Assembly: GCF_034555935.1 (NCBI RefSeq)
Contig: NZ_JAYDCJ010000003.1
Location: 1,426,001 to 1,490,000 of the forward strand
From: Marinobacter qingdaonensis
GTDB lineage: Bacteria > Pseudomonadota > Gammaproteobacteria > Pseudomonadales > Oleiphilaceae
Direction: 5' to 3'
DNA length: 64,000 nucleotides
A program made the translations under genes and the position numbers. Of the stretch, positions 1 through 7,573 are shown piece after piece. The notes below the pieces were generated by a model. It was given only the letters and a program-made list of their open reading frames with translations. It was not told where the DNA came from and did no database searches. The first letter of the stretch is position 1. Each line of letters opens with the position of its first letter.

Positions 1-605
1 TTTTCCCGGGCGATCACGTCCTTCTCGGTGCGCACGCAGTAGAGCAGGGCGGCCGGTGCCGAAGCGCCAGCCGCGGTCAGGGTTTCCAGCATGCTCAGGA
101 TCGGGGTGATGCCGCTGCCCCCGGCCAGGAACAGCAGTGGCGTTGCCTGGGCCGGCAACTGAAAGTCGCCAAAGGCCTCGCCCAGACCGATCACCGCGCC
201 GGTTTCCAGCTCATCGTGAATCCAGTTGGTGACCCGGCCGCCAGGCAGGCGCTTGATGGTCAGAGTGATCCGGCCCTGGGCGTGCCAGAGCGCCGGCGAG
301 CTCGACAGGCTGAAGGTGCGCTGGTGCCTGACTCCATCGATCTCGGTACAGATGTTTACATGCTGTCCCGCCTCGAAGCCGGACCAGTGCCGGGCCGGTT
401 TCAGAACCAGAGTTCGGGTGTCTGCCGTTTCCTGCAGGATCCGTTCAACCCTGGCCGGTGTGTACTCTTGTACCCACATGGGATTGAGCTGTTCCAGCAG
501 CGGGTCAAAAAAGGCAGCCGGGTCTTCCCGGTTGAAAAGCTGCTTGCCAAGCCACTGGAGCGCTCGTTTCTGGGGTGCTTTGTGCTCGTGTTGTCTTGCT
601 AACAT
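1..605 (-). CDS. Ferredoxin reductase (FAD/NAD-binding), partial
   Basis: Open at the left window edge; 201 residues are visible from an ATG at 605. It reads as a flavin-dependent ferredoxin-NAD(P)H reductase. The FAD-binding motif RTFSLSS is at residues 96-102 and the nucleotide-binding motif GGSGITP at 162-168; the C-terminal part, which may include a 2Fe-2S domain, lies outside. Proteins of this type pass electrons to membrane fatty-acid desaturases, and in many gammaproteobacteria they sit beside a FabR/DesT-type repressor, as here. The gene is divergent from the regulator at 797, with a shared control region carrying TGTACA-type motifs. Family assignment is firm; the desaturase link is inferred from context. 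Confidence 0.85.
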   Translation of the reverse strand, partial: MLARQHEHKAPQKRALQWLGKQLFNREDPAAFFDPLLEQLNPMWVQEYTPARVERILQETADTRTLVLKPARHWSGFEAGQHVNICTEIDGVRHQRTFSLSSSPALWHAQGRITLTIKRLPGGRVTNWIHDELETGAVIGLGEAFGDFQLPAQATPLLFLAGGSGITPILSMLETLTAAGASAPAALLYCVRTEKDVIARE

Positions 606-636
606 GGTGTTTCTCCACTCAGTCAGCTGTACTCAT

Positions 637-672
637 GTGTACAGTTGTTCACTAATGTGTACGACTGTACAC
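637..672. promoter_or_regulatory. Candidate FabR/DesT-type operators (ferredoxin reductase side)
   Basis: Two adjacent GTGTACA-containing elements lie just upstream of the ferredoxin reductase start: GTGTACAGTTGTTCA at 637-651, and an inverted repeat GTGTAC-N4-GTACAC at 657-672. FabR and DesT operators are of this GTACA-centred kind. A third element is at 748-764 on the regulator side. Their position between the divergent genes suggests control by the product of the gene at 797; this is inference from motif and location. Confidence 0.55.
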
Positions 673-747
673 ATGGACGTTGTTGGCGACAATCGGGTCC
701 GGTGCATTGGCGCAATATGACAATAAATAGGTACTCAGGGTTTTTGG

Positions 748-764
748 AATGTGTACACTTGTTG
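748..764. promoter_or_regulatory. Candidate FabR/DesT-type operator (regulator side)
   Basis: AATGTGTACACTTGTTG at 748-764 contains a TGTACACTTGTT core like known FabR sites. It begins about 50 bp upstream of the TetR-family start codon at 797, where it could mediate autoregulation. Confidence 0.5.
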
Positions 765-796
765 TCCTGGAGTAACCGAGTGGAAGAGCACAGGGT

Positions 797-1429
797 ATGG
801 CGGATCACCGATCACGACGAAAGCCGGGGGAAACCCGGGAGAAGCTGATGAACGCGGCGCTTGAGCTGGTGGGCAAGGGTCGGCATTTCGCCAGTCTCGG
901 TATTCGTGAGGTGACCCGGCAGGCCGGGGTGGTGCCGACCTCCTTCTATCGGCACTTCCGCAACATGGACGATCTGGGCCTGCAACTGGTGGACGAATTG
1001 GGCCTGGTGCTGCGGCGCATGATGCGTGAGGCCCGGGCCAGTGCCCTGCAGGCGGACAAACTGATCGAGGAGTCGGTGGGGATCTTCACCGCCCATGCCC
1101 AGGCCAATCGCAATTTCTTTATGTTCATGGCCCAGGGGCTGGCGGGTGAGAGTCGGGCGGTGCAGGACGGCATCCGCAGCGAGATGCGTTTCTTTGCCAG
1201 TGAGCTGGCCAACGACCTGCGGCGATTACGGCTGGCGGACCACCTGAGTGACGCCGACCTGGACATGACCTGCGACCTGGTGGTGCGGAGTGTGGCGTTC
1301 AGCCTGACCGACCTGCTTGGGGTGTCGGCGGACGACGACTACCAGATCGACCAGATCAGGAAGCGGACCACCCGCTTCCTGCAACTGATCTTTGTGGGCG
1401 CGGCCAATTGGGAGAGCCCCCGGGGTTAA
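797..1429 (+). CDS. fabR: TetR-family regulator, FabR/DesT type
   Basis: A 210-residue TetR-family repressor. The N-terminal helix-turn-helix covers residues 15-60 and contains FASLGIREVTRQAG followed by PTSFYRHF and then DLGLQLVDE. This pattern is shared with E. coli FabR and Pseudomonas DesT, which sense the unsaturated/saturated acyl-CoA or acyl-ACP balance and repress fatty-acid desaturation genes. The C-terminal ligand and dimerisation domain is of normal length. It is divergent from a ferredoxin reductase gene with candidate operators between them, so it probably controls that gene and itself. FabR and DesT cannot be separated from sequence alone. Confidence 0.8.
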   Translation: MADHRSRRKPGETREKLMNAALELVGKGRHFASLGIREVTRQAGVVPTSFYRHFRNMDDLGLQLVDELGLVLRRMMREARASALQADKLIEESVGIFTAHAQANRNFFMFMAQGLAGESRAVQDGIRSEMRFFASELANDLRRLRLADHLSDADLDMTCDLVVRSVAFSLTDLLGVSADDDYQIDQIRKRTTRFLQLIFVGAANWESPRG

Positions 1430-1468
1430 GTGCTCCCTTACGGGCAACCCGGGGCAAGAGTGCCGGGG

Positions 1469-2917
1469 TCAGGCCTCGGCGCCCTTGGCGGCGCTTTTCC
1501 GCCGCCGCGGCTTCTTGGGCTGCGGCGGAATCACCAGGGCTTCCAGTTCATCCAGGGCCTCGCCGGTGTACACCGCCAGTTTCTGCATGCTGGGCAGGGT
1601 GTCGCGGCAGCCGGTGAAGCCGAAGTTCAGGGAACCGTCGTAACTCAGGCAGGTGATGTTCAGGGCGCCACCGTGGGCAATCAGCGACACCGGGTACATG
1701 GCTTCCAGTTTGGCGCCCTCGTAGTAGAGGGTGCGCTGGGGGCCAGGTACGTTGGAAATGGTGACGTTGAACACCGGCCGCATGCGACCACCCAGGCCCG
1801 ACATCAGCTGGAGGATGTACGGCGACATCAGCAGCATGGTGTATTGGGTCAGGGCACTCTTGGGCAGCTTCTGCAGGTGTTCCTTGGCCCGCCGGGTGGA
1901 GGCCTTGATCTCCTGCAACCGGTTCAGCGGGTCATCGACGTTGGTGGCCAGGGAGGCAATCATGAAGCTGATCTGGGTGCCGGTGCCTTGGTCATCCGAC
2001 GGCCGGATGTTGACGGGTATGCCCGCCGTCATGGCGGTTTTCGGCAGGTCATCCTGCTCCAGCAGGAACCGGCGCAGGGCGGTGCCGCACAGGTACAGCA
2101 CAATGTCGTTCAGGGAACCGCCGGTGGCGCCGGCCAGGGCCTTGATGCGATCGAGCTGGTAATGCTGGGTGGCGAACCGGCGCTGGCCGGTGACCCGGTG
2201 GTTGATCTTGGACACGGGGCCGACGAAGGGCGCGGTCAGCCCGTCTTCCGGATGGCGAACCGAGTGCACCAGGCGACTGCCGGCCTGCCACAGGCGCGGG
2301 GCCATGTCGGCCTGCAGTTTAAGCGCGTCCTTGGCCTGAGCCAGGGCGGCCGTGATGCTGGCCTCGGCGTCAGTCTTGCTGCTACGACGACGCTCCGGTT
2401 TGACCGACCAGGGCGGTGGCATGTCGCGTTTGTCCGGGTCGGTGGTCAGCACCCGTTGCATCAACCGAACCCCGCTGATGCCGTCGATCAGCGAGTGGTG
2501 CATCTTGGTGTACAGGGCAAACCGGTTGTTCTCCAGGCCCTCGATCACATGGCATTCCCACAGCGGTCGGTCAAAGTCCAGCGGGTTGGAGTGCAGGCGG
2601 GACACCAGCACCCCCAGTTCCCGCTCACCGCCGGGCCGCGGCAACGCCGAGTGGCGTACGTGATAATCCAGGTCAATGGTCTTGTCGACCTTCCAGCCCG
2701 GGGCGACCAGGCGACCGAGTAATCCAGACCAGGCCAGTTTGTAATTCCATGGCGGGGCCACTTCGCCGGTTTGTTTCATCCTATCGACGAGGTCGCGCAG
2801 AAAGGTTTCGGGAGCGCCTTCTGGCAGTGAGAAGATTTGCAGATTCCCGACGTGCATCGGGGTATCTTCAGATTCCACCGCCAGCCATGAGGCATCCAAT
2901 GTTCCCAGGCGTTTCAT
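1469..2917 (-). CDS. Wax ester synthase / diacylglycerol acyltransferase (WS/DGAT)
   Basis: A 482-residue bifunctional acyltransferase that esterifies fatty alcohols or diacylglycerol with acyl-CoA, giving storage wax esters or triacylglycerol at the inner membrane. The catalytic HHxxxDG motif is intact (HHSLIDG, residues 140-146), the PLW motif is at 118-120, and an ND-type motif (GGSLNDIVL) is near residue 275. The C-terminal half has the expected NVPGP motif. Length matches the family (about 450-500 aa). The start is preceded by AAGGAATG. The basic, lysine/arginine-rich C-terminus is slightly unusual. It fits the hydrocarbon-degrading lifestyle suggested by alkB at 58505. Confidence 0.93.
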   Translation of the reverse strand: MKRLGTLDASWLAVESEDTPMHVGNLQIFSLPEGAPETFLRDLVDRMKQTGEVAPPWNYKLAWSGLLGRLVAPGWKVDKTIDLDYHVRHSALPRPGGERELGVLVSRLHSNPLDFDRPLWECHVIEGLENNRFALYTKMHHSLIDGISGVRLMQRVLTTDPDKRDMPPPWSVKPERRRSSKTDAEASITAALAQAKDALKLQADMAPRLWQAGSRLVHSVRHPEDGLTAPFVGPVSKINHRVTGQRRFATQHYQLDRIKALAGATGGSLNDIVLYLCGTALRRFLLEQDDLPKTAMTAGIPVNIRPSDDQGTGTQISFMIASLATNVDDPLNRLQEIKASTRRAKEHLQKLPKSALTQYTMLLMSPYILQLMSGLGGRMRPVFNVTISNVPGPQRTLYYEGAKLEAMYPVSLIAHGGALNITCLSYDGSLNFGFTGCRDTLPSMQKLAVYTGEALDELEALVIPPQPKKPRRRKSAAKGAEA

Positions 2918-3116
2918 TCCTTGTTGTACTCCACGAGTGTATGAGTTTTTTACTTGCTGCTTGCAAGTATACTGAATATACAGATCGGTTCACGAACAAC
3001 GAGCCGGGAAAGTTCCCTTTTCTGTGACATTTCTCGTCCGACTTCCGTTCAGTATCCACACCCGCGCCGAGTGACTATGCTTTTCAAAAAACAATCACGA
3101 TGGGTGGAGCCGGGCG
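2918..3116. other. Divergent intergenic region, WS/DGAT and lrgA-like genes
   Basis: About 200 bp between two divergent genes. It is more AT-rich than its surroundings near 2945-2995 and contains a short inverted repeat CTTGC-TGCTT-GCAAG, plus repeated TATAC/ATATAC elements that could be -10 boxes. No specific operator is recognised. Confidence 0.4.
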
Positions 3117-3503
3117 ATGCAGTTTCTCAATGGAATAACGCTCCTGCTGGTGTACCAGCTGGTGGGTGAGGTGACCGTTCGGTTGGCCGGGGTGCCGATA
3201 CCGGGACCGGTGCTCGGCATGGTGATGCTGTTCCTGACTCTGTGGATTCGCGGCCACACCCCAGAGCCGATCGAGCAGGCATCCTCGGCGCTGCTGGCGC
3301 ATCTGTCCCTGCTGTTCGTACCGGCCGGCGTGGGCATGATGGCGCACTTCAGCCGCATTGCCGACGAGTGGGTGCCGATCACCCTGGCGCTGCTGCTCAG
3401 CACCGTGATCACCATGATTGCCACCGCGTTGATCATGCAACTGACCAGCCGCTGGCTGGCGCGCCCGCCTGGCCAAGGCGGATCCGAGGGGGGCGAGTCA
3501 TGA
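3117..3503 (+). CDS. CidA/LrgA family membrane protein
   Basis: A 128-residue inner-membrane protein with about four hydrophobic segments and the PIPGPVLGMV motif typical of the CidA/LrgA family. The family was described as holin-like and is also linked to pyruvate or small-metabolite transport with an LrgB partner. The start has a GGAG site eight bases upstream. Its stop overlaps the start of the lrgB gene (ATGA-type overlap at 3500-3503), so the two are translationally coupled. No LysR-type CidR regulator lies next to it. Confidence 0.85.
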   Translation: MQFLNGITLLLVYQLVGEVTVRLAGVPIPGPVLGMVMLFLTLWIRGHTPEPIEQASSALLAHLSLLFVPAGVGMMAHFSRIADEWVPITLALLLSTVITMIATALIMQLTSRWLARPPGQGGSEGGES

Positions 3504-4231
3504 CCGAACCGGGTCTGAAAGACATCTGGGTTTACCTCGCGACCTCACCGCTGCTGGGCCTGACCATTACCCTGGTGGCCTATGGGCTGGCGTACCGGCT
3601 GTATCTGCGCGCCCAGTCCAATCCGCTGATGAACCCCGTGGTCACCTCGGTGGCCTTGCTTATTGCCCTGCTGCTGGTGACCGGCACCTCCTACGACGAC
3701 TATTTCGAGGGCGGCCAGTTTGTCCACTTCCTGCTCGGGCCGGCCACCGTCGCCCTGGCGGTGCCTCTGTACCAGCAGTTCTCCCGGCTGCGCCAGCTCT
3801 GGCTGCCGGTGTCCATCGCCCTGGTGTGCGGGGTGCTGATTGCCGCCGGCAGCTCCATCGGCCTGGCCTGGCTGCTGGGAGGCTCCCCCGAAATCCAGAT
3901 GTCCCTGGCACCGAAATCGGCGACCGCGCCGGTGGCCATGGGCATCTCCGAGAAGATTGGCGGCCTGCCGTCACTGACCGCGGTGCTGACGGTGGCGACC
4001 GGAATCACCGGGGCGGTGCTGGGCACCAAGCTGTTCGAGTGGATCCGGGTCAAGGACGACGCCGCCAAGGGCATCGCCATGGGCGTGGCCGCCCACGGCA
4101 TTGGCACCGCGCGGGCGTTTCAGGTCAGTTCCCAGATGGGAGCCTTCTCCGGGCTGGCCATGGCGCTGTCGGCTTTTGCCACGGCACTGGTCGTGCCCTG
4201 GCTGGTGGACTGGATGCAGGCGTGGCTTTGA
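3500..4231 (+). CDS. LrgB/CidB family membrane protein
   Basis: A 243-residue polytopic membrane protein. The start chosen is the ATG that overlaps the upstream stop codon; an in-frame opening further upstream would read through the lrgA-like gene and is rejected. LrgB signatures include LLGPATVALAVPLY near residue 75, LAPKSATAPVAMGI near 135 and AAHGIGTARAF near 195. With its partner it is likely to form a two-component inner-membrane transporter or a cell-lysis-related complex; which applies here cannot be decided. Confidence 0.88.
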   Translation: MTEPGLKDIWVYLATSPLLGLTITLVAYGLAYRLYLRAQSNPLMNPVVTSVALLIALLLVTGTSYDDYFEGGQFVHFLLGPATVALAVPLYQQFSRLRQLWLPVSIALVCGVLIAAGSSIGLAWLLGGSPEIQMSLAPKSATAPVAMGISEKIGGLPSLTAVLTVATGITGAVLGTKLFEWIRVKDDAAKGIAMGVAAHGIGTARAFQVSSQMGAFSGLAMALSAFATALVVPWLVDWMQAWL

Positions 4232-4247
4232 AGCAACGGACCGGTGT

Positions 4248-7112
4248 TTAGCTGTGGAGTGAGGCGTGGAACCTGAAGGCTTGGCCAATCTGCTCCCGAA
4301 TCTGCTTGTCATCCCAAGGCTTGGTCAGGAATTTATAGATAGACCCTTCGTTAATGGCCTCAGTCACTGATTTAAGATCGGTGTATCCGGATAGGATGAT
4401 GCGCACGGTATTCGGGTAGATCGCCTTCACTCGACTGAAGAACTCGGTGCCGGACATTTCAGGCATTCTCTGGTCAGAGATGATGACCTGAACCTCATTG
4501 GCGGCAAGTAAGGAGAAGGCTTCCTGAACGCTGGTGGTCGACAGAATCTGATAACCATCCCGTCGGAACACCCGGACCAAGGCCCGGAGAATATTGCTTT
4601 CATCGTCGAGTAACAGAAGGGTTTTCCCCGACGCTTCTTCAGCATTCGGCGTCTTGGTATCTCTGAGGTGCTGCTGGTTTGCGACCATAAATTCTTTAAG
4701 CTGCGTAAACGGCATCGGTCTGGAGAACAAGAAACCCTGCAGCAGGTCGCAACCATGTCGGCGCAGAAAAGCAGCGTGGGCATCGGTTTCGACACCTTCG
4801 GCCACCACGTCCAGGCGAAGGTGGTGTGCCATGGAAATGACACCCTGGGTAATCGCGGCATCGCTGCGATCACGAATGACGTCTTTGATGAACGACCGAT
4901 CGATTTTGATCTTATCAGCCGGAAACAGCTTGAGGTAGCTCAGACTTGAGAATCCGGTCCCAAAATCATCGATGACAATGCGCACGCCCAGACCTTTGAG
5001 ATCGTTGAGTGTCGAGATTACTTGATCGGCGTCGTAGAGGACCGCAGATTCAACGATTTCCAGTTCGAGGTTTTCCGGCGCAAGGCCCGATTGCACCAAT
5101 GCGTCGCGAACTGTGTCTGCGAACCCCGCTTTTCTGAGCTGAGTCGGGGACACGTTTACGGAGACTGAGCATTCTTTGTAGCCCGAGGCGTGCAGCGCCA
5201 CAATATCGCGACAGGCTTGCTTCAACACTGCGGCGCCCAGTTCGATGATTTGTCCAGTTTCTTCGGCCAGCGGGACGAAATCGCCCGGGGGCATGATGCC
5301 TTTGGTGGGATGTTCCCAGCGGACGAGGGCCTCTATGCTTCTGGTTTGTCCTGTGCGGGCATCTATCAGGGGCTGGTAAAACACCTGGATCTGGCTGGTT
5401 TCGATTGCCTCCTGTAACTCATTGCGCAGTCGGATCCGATAGTGGGCCCTGGTGTCCAAAGCCGTGCTGAACCACTGATAATTATTGCGCCCAAGCTCTT
5501 TCGCATGGTGCATGGCCAGATTCGCCTGTTTGATCAGGTCTTGGGGAGTTTCAACGGTGTTGTCAGTCGTTATGATTCCGATGCTTACAGTGAGGTGAAT
5601 GATCTCGTCGATAATTCGGTAGGGCATAGACAGTTTCCGGGTTACCTCCTCCACAACGGAAACTACATCGTTAGCGTGAGCCAAATCTGGAAGTAGAACG
5701 GCAAACTCGTCACCGTTAATGCGTGCGACCGTATCCCGCTCCCGGATCTGTCCACAGAGGCGAGACGCAACTTCAATGAGTACTTGGTCGCCGATACGGT
5801 GTCCCAGTGACTCGTTGATCAGTTTGAATCCATCGATACCTATGTACAGTAACCCGAGGACCCTGCCATACCTGACAGCGACCTGGGCGCCTTGGACCAG
5901 TCGGTCTTCAAGCAGTGCCCGGTTCGGCAGATTGGTGAGAACATCATGACTGGCGTTATACGCCAATTGATTCTCGATAGCTTTGTGGTCGGAAATGTCG
6001 TTCTGGATTCCGATATAGTGGGTAACTCGGTTAGAGTCGTCGCGAACAGGGGACAAATAAAGGTTGTTCCAAAACGGTGTGCCATCCTTCTTGAGGTTTT
6101 TGATAACCACCGATGCCTCACTTTGAGAGGTCAGCGCGGCCCGGATCTCTCTAAGAGCCCCGCTGTTACTTGGGTCATCAATATCCCCTTGCAGAAATCG
6201 ACAGTTGCGGCCGATAACTTCGCTCTGCTCGTATCCCGTCATTTTCTCGAACGTTGAATTAACGTACACCAGTGGGAGATCCGGTTCCTGGGCGTCGCAG
6301 ATGGTAATGCCGTTAAAGCTTGATTCGATGCATCGGCGCAGCAAATTCAGACGGTTGGTGTCCTCGACCTGCTTGGTCACGTCCGTAATCATCATCAGAT
6401 CAAGCTGGGTTCCGCCAAGAACGATTTCTTCGGAGAGAACCTCCACGAACATCTCGCGCCCTGTTCTTGAACGGTGGTGTTCCAGAGAACGGCCTTCACG
6501 AAGCGTCAGGCTCTGCTGTGCTTCCAGGGCATAGTTATGCCCGACACGAAGGTCCACCAGTGACAGGGATCCCGTTTCCTGAGCTGGCACACCATACAGG
6601 GACAAGGCCGACTGGTTCATTGCCACGAGCCGGCCCGAATCCGGTGCTACCAGGCACATTGGCGCTGGATTGTGCTCGAACAGGATGCGGTAGTGCTTTT
6701 CACTGTTGGCCAATCGCTCATTGGCAACGGAGCGGTCGATGGCGTAGCGGATGCTCCGGACTAACGTGTGACCGTCCAGTTTGCCTTTGACCAGATAATC
6801 GGCTGCGCCCAGGGAAACGGCGCGGGCGTCCAGTTCGTTATCGCCCTGACCGGTCAACAGGATAAACGGTGTGGCAATTTTTTGATCCTGCGCTTGCTGG
6901 ATGAGATCCAGCCCCGAGTCTGCGCCAATCCGAAAATCCACCAGCACGACGTCAAAGGTCCGAGTCTCCAGGACTGACAGGGCGCCAGCCAGGGTTTCCT
7001 CCCAGGTGAGCTCTGTCCGGACATAGGCCGCGTCCTCGAGAATGTCCCGGGTAATGAGGTAATCGTCCTCATCGTCTTCAATCAGTAGGATGCGCAGTGT
7101 TGGTTCGGTCAT
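4248..7112 (-). CDS. REC-PAS-LOV-GGDEF-EAL-REC signalling protein
   Basis: A 954-residue cytoplasmic protein. Domains in order: N-terminal receiver (acceptor Asp in LVDFRIG), PAS (about 135-255), LOV-type PAS (about 262-380), GGDEF, EAL, and a C-terminal receiver (acceptor in ISDQRMP, then KPWDD). The LOV domain has the flavin-adduct motif GRNCRFLQG; its Cys304 codon is at 6201-6203, followed by KKDGTPFWNN and IGIQNDIS. The cyclase motif is NGDEF rather than GGDEF, so its activity is uncertain. The EAL domain keeps EAL, NVSP, DDFGTGFSSL, KIDRSF and EGVET, so c-di-GMP phosphodiesterase activity is likely. The ATG at 7112 is chosen because it lies just past the upstream stop; an overlapping start at 7157 is possible. 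It is the last gene of the nine-gene operon. Confidence 0.9.
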   Translation of the reverse strand: MTEPTLRILLIEDDEDDYLITRDILEDAAYVRTELTWEETLAGALSVLETRTFDVVLVDFRIGADSGLDLIQQAQDQKIATPFILLTGQGDNELDARAVSLGAADYLVKGKLDGHTLVRSIRYAIDRSVANERLANSEKHYRILFEHNPAPMCLVAPDSGRLVAMNQSALSLYGVPAQETGSLSLVDLRVGHNYALEAQQSLTLREGRSLEHHRSRTGREMFVEVLSEEIVLGGTQLDLMMITDVTKQVEDTNRLNLLRRCIESSFNGITICDAQEPDLPLVYVNSTFEKMTGYEQSEVIGRNCRFLQGDIDDPSNSGALREIRAALTSQSEASVVIKNLKKDGTPFWNNLYLSPVRDDSNRVTHYIGIQNDISDHKAIENQLAYNASHDVLTNLPNRALLEDRLVQGAQVAVRYGRVLGLLYIGIDGFKLINESLGHRIGDQVLIEVASRLCGQIRERDTVARINGDEFAVLLPDLAHANDVVSVVEEVTRKLSMPYRIIDEIIHLTVSIGIITTDNTVETPQDLIKQANLAMHHAKELGRNNYQWFSTALDTRAHYRIRLRNELQEAIETSQIQVFYQPLIDARTGQTRSIEALVRWEHPTKGIMPPGDFVPLAEETGQIIELGAAVLKQACRDIVALHASGYKECSVSVNVSPTQLRKAGFADTVRDALVQSGLAPENLELEIVESAVLYDADQVISTLNDLKGLGVRIVIDDFGTGFSSLSYLKLFPADKIKIDRSFIKDVIRDRSDAAITQGVISMAHHLRLDVVAEGVETDAHAAFLRRHGCDLLQGFLFSRPMPFTQLKEFMVANQQHLRDTKTPNAEEASGKTLLLLDDESNILRALVRVFRRDGYQILSTTSVQEAFSLLAANEVQVIISDQRMPEMSGTEFFSRVKAIYPNTVRIILSGYTDLKSVTEAINEGSIYKFLTKPWDDKQIREQIGQAFRFHASLHS

Positions 7113-7117
7113 GGTGC

Positions 7118-7573
7118 TCAGGATTCCGTGTCGCTCAACCGGCTCTGACTCATCCACAGTCGCTTGAGTGATGCGACGATGTCAGTCAGCTCGGTGTACT
7201 TCGTGGGTTTTACAATGTAGGAGTTGGCGCCATGGCGGCGGCAGAATGCAGCATCGTCCGCGTTGCTGGAGGTTGTCATGACCACCACTACTAAATGACG
7301 CAGCCTGGGATCAGATTTGATTTCCTGTAGGGCTTTTCTGCCATCTTTTAGAGGCATATTCAGGTCTAGCAGGATCAAATCGGGGGCCTTATCATCTGGA
7401 GTGCAGCTGGTTTCAGATACCCGGTCAAGCAATGCCATCAGCTCAACCCCATTGTGCGCAAAACTCAGGCTGCACTCAGGGAAGCTTTCTTCGAACGCCT
7501 CGCGGATCAGCATGCGATCATCGGGGTCGTCCTCGGCAACAAGAATGTGAGGTGTCCTACCTACCTTATGCAT
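7118..7573 (-). CDS. Single-domain response regulator (Rcp1-like)
   Basis: A 151-residue stand-alone receiver domain of the Rcp1-like class that typically pairs with PAS or phytochrome-type kinases. The acidic pocket is AEDDPDD (residues 13-19), the phospho-acceptor is Asp70 in LLDLNMP, and the conserved Lys is in VKPTK. There is no output domain, so it is a phosphotransfer intermediate or acts by protein contact. Its start overlaps the end of the membrane kinase gene by 8 bp, which makes that kinase the likely partner. Confidence 0.9.
   Translation of the reverse strand: MHKVGRTPHILVAEDDPDDRMLIREAFEESFPECSLSFAHNGVELMALLDRVSETSCTPDDKAPDLILLDLNMPLKDGRKALQEIKSDPRLRHLVVVVMTTSSNADDAAFCRRHGANSYIVKPTKYTELTDIVASLKRLWMSQSRLSDTES

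Noticed and set aside
1430..2722. Long plus-strand open frame opposite the WS/DGAT gene
   Set aside because: Antisense shadow produced by GC-rich codon use; Gln/Gly/Val/His-rich with no domain.
3242..3499. Upstream extension of the LrgB-like frame
   Set aside because: It lies within the lrgA-like gene; the overlap start at 3500 matches the family.
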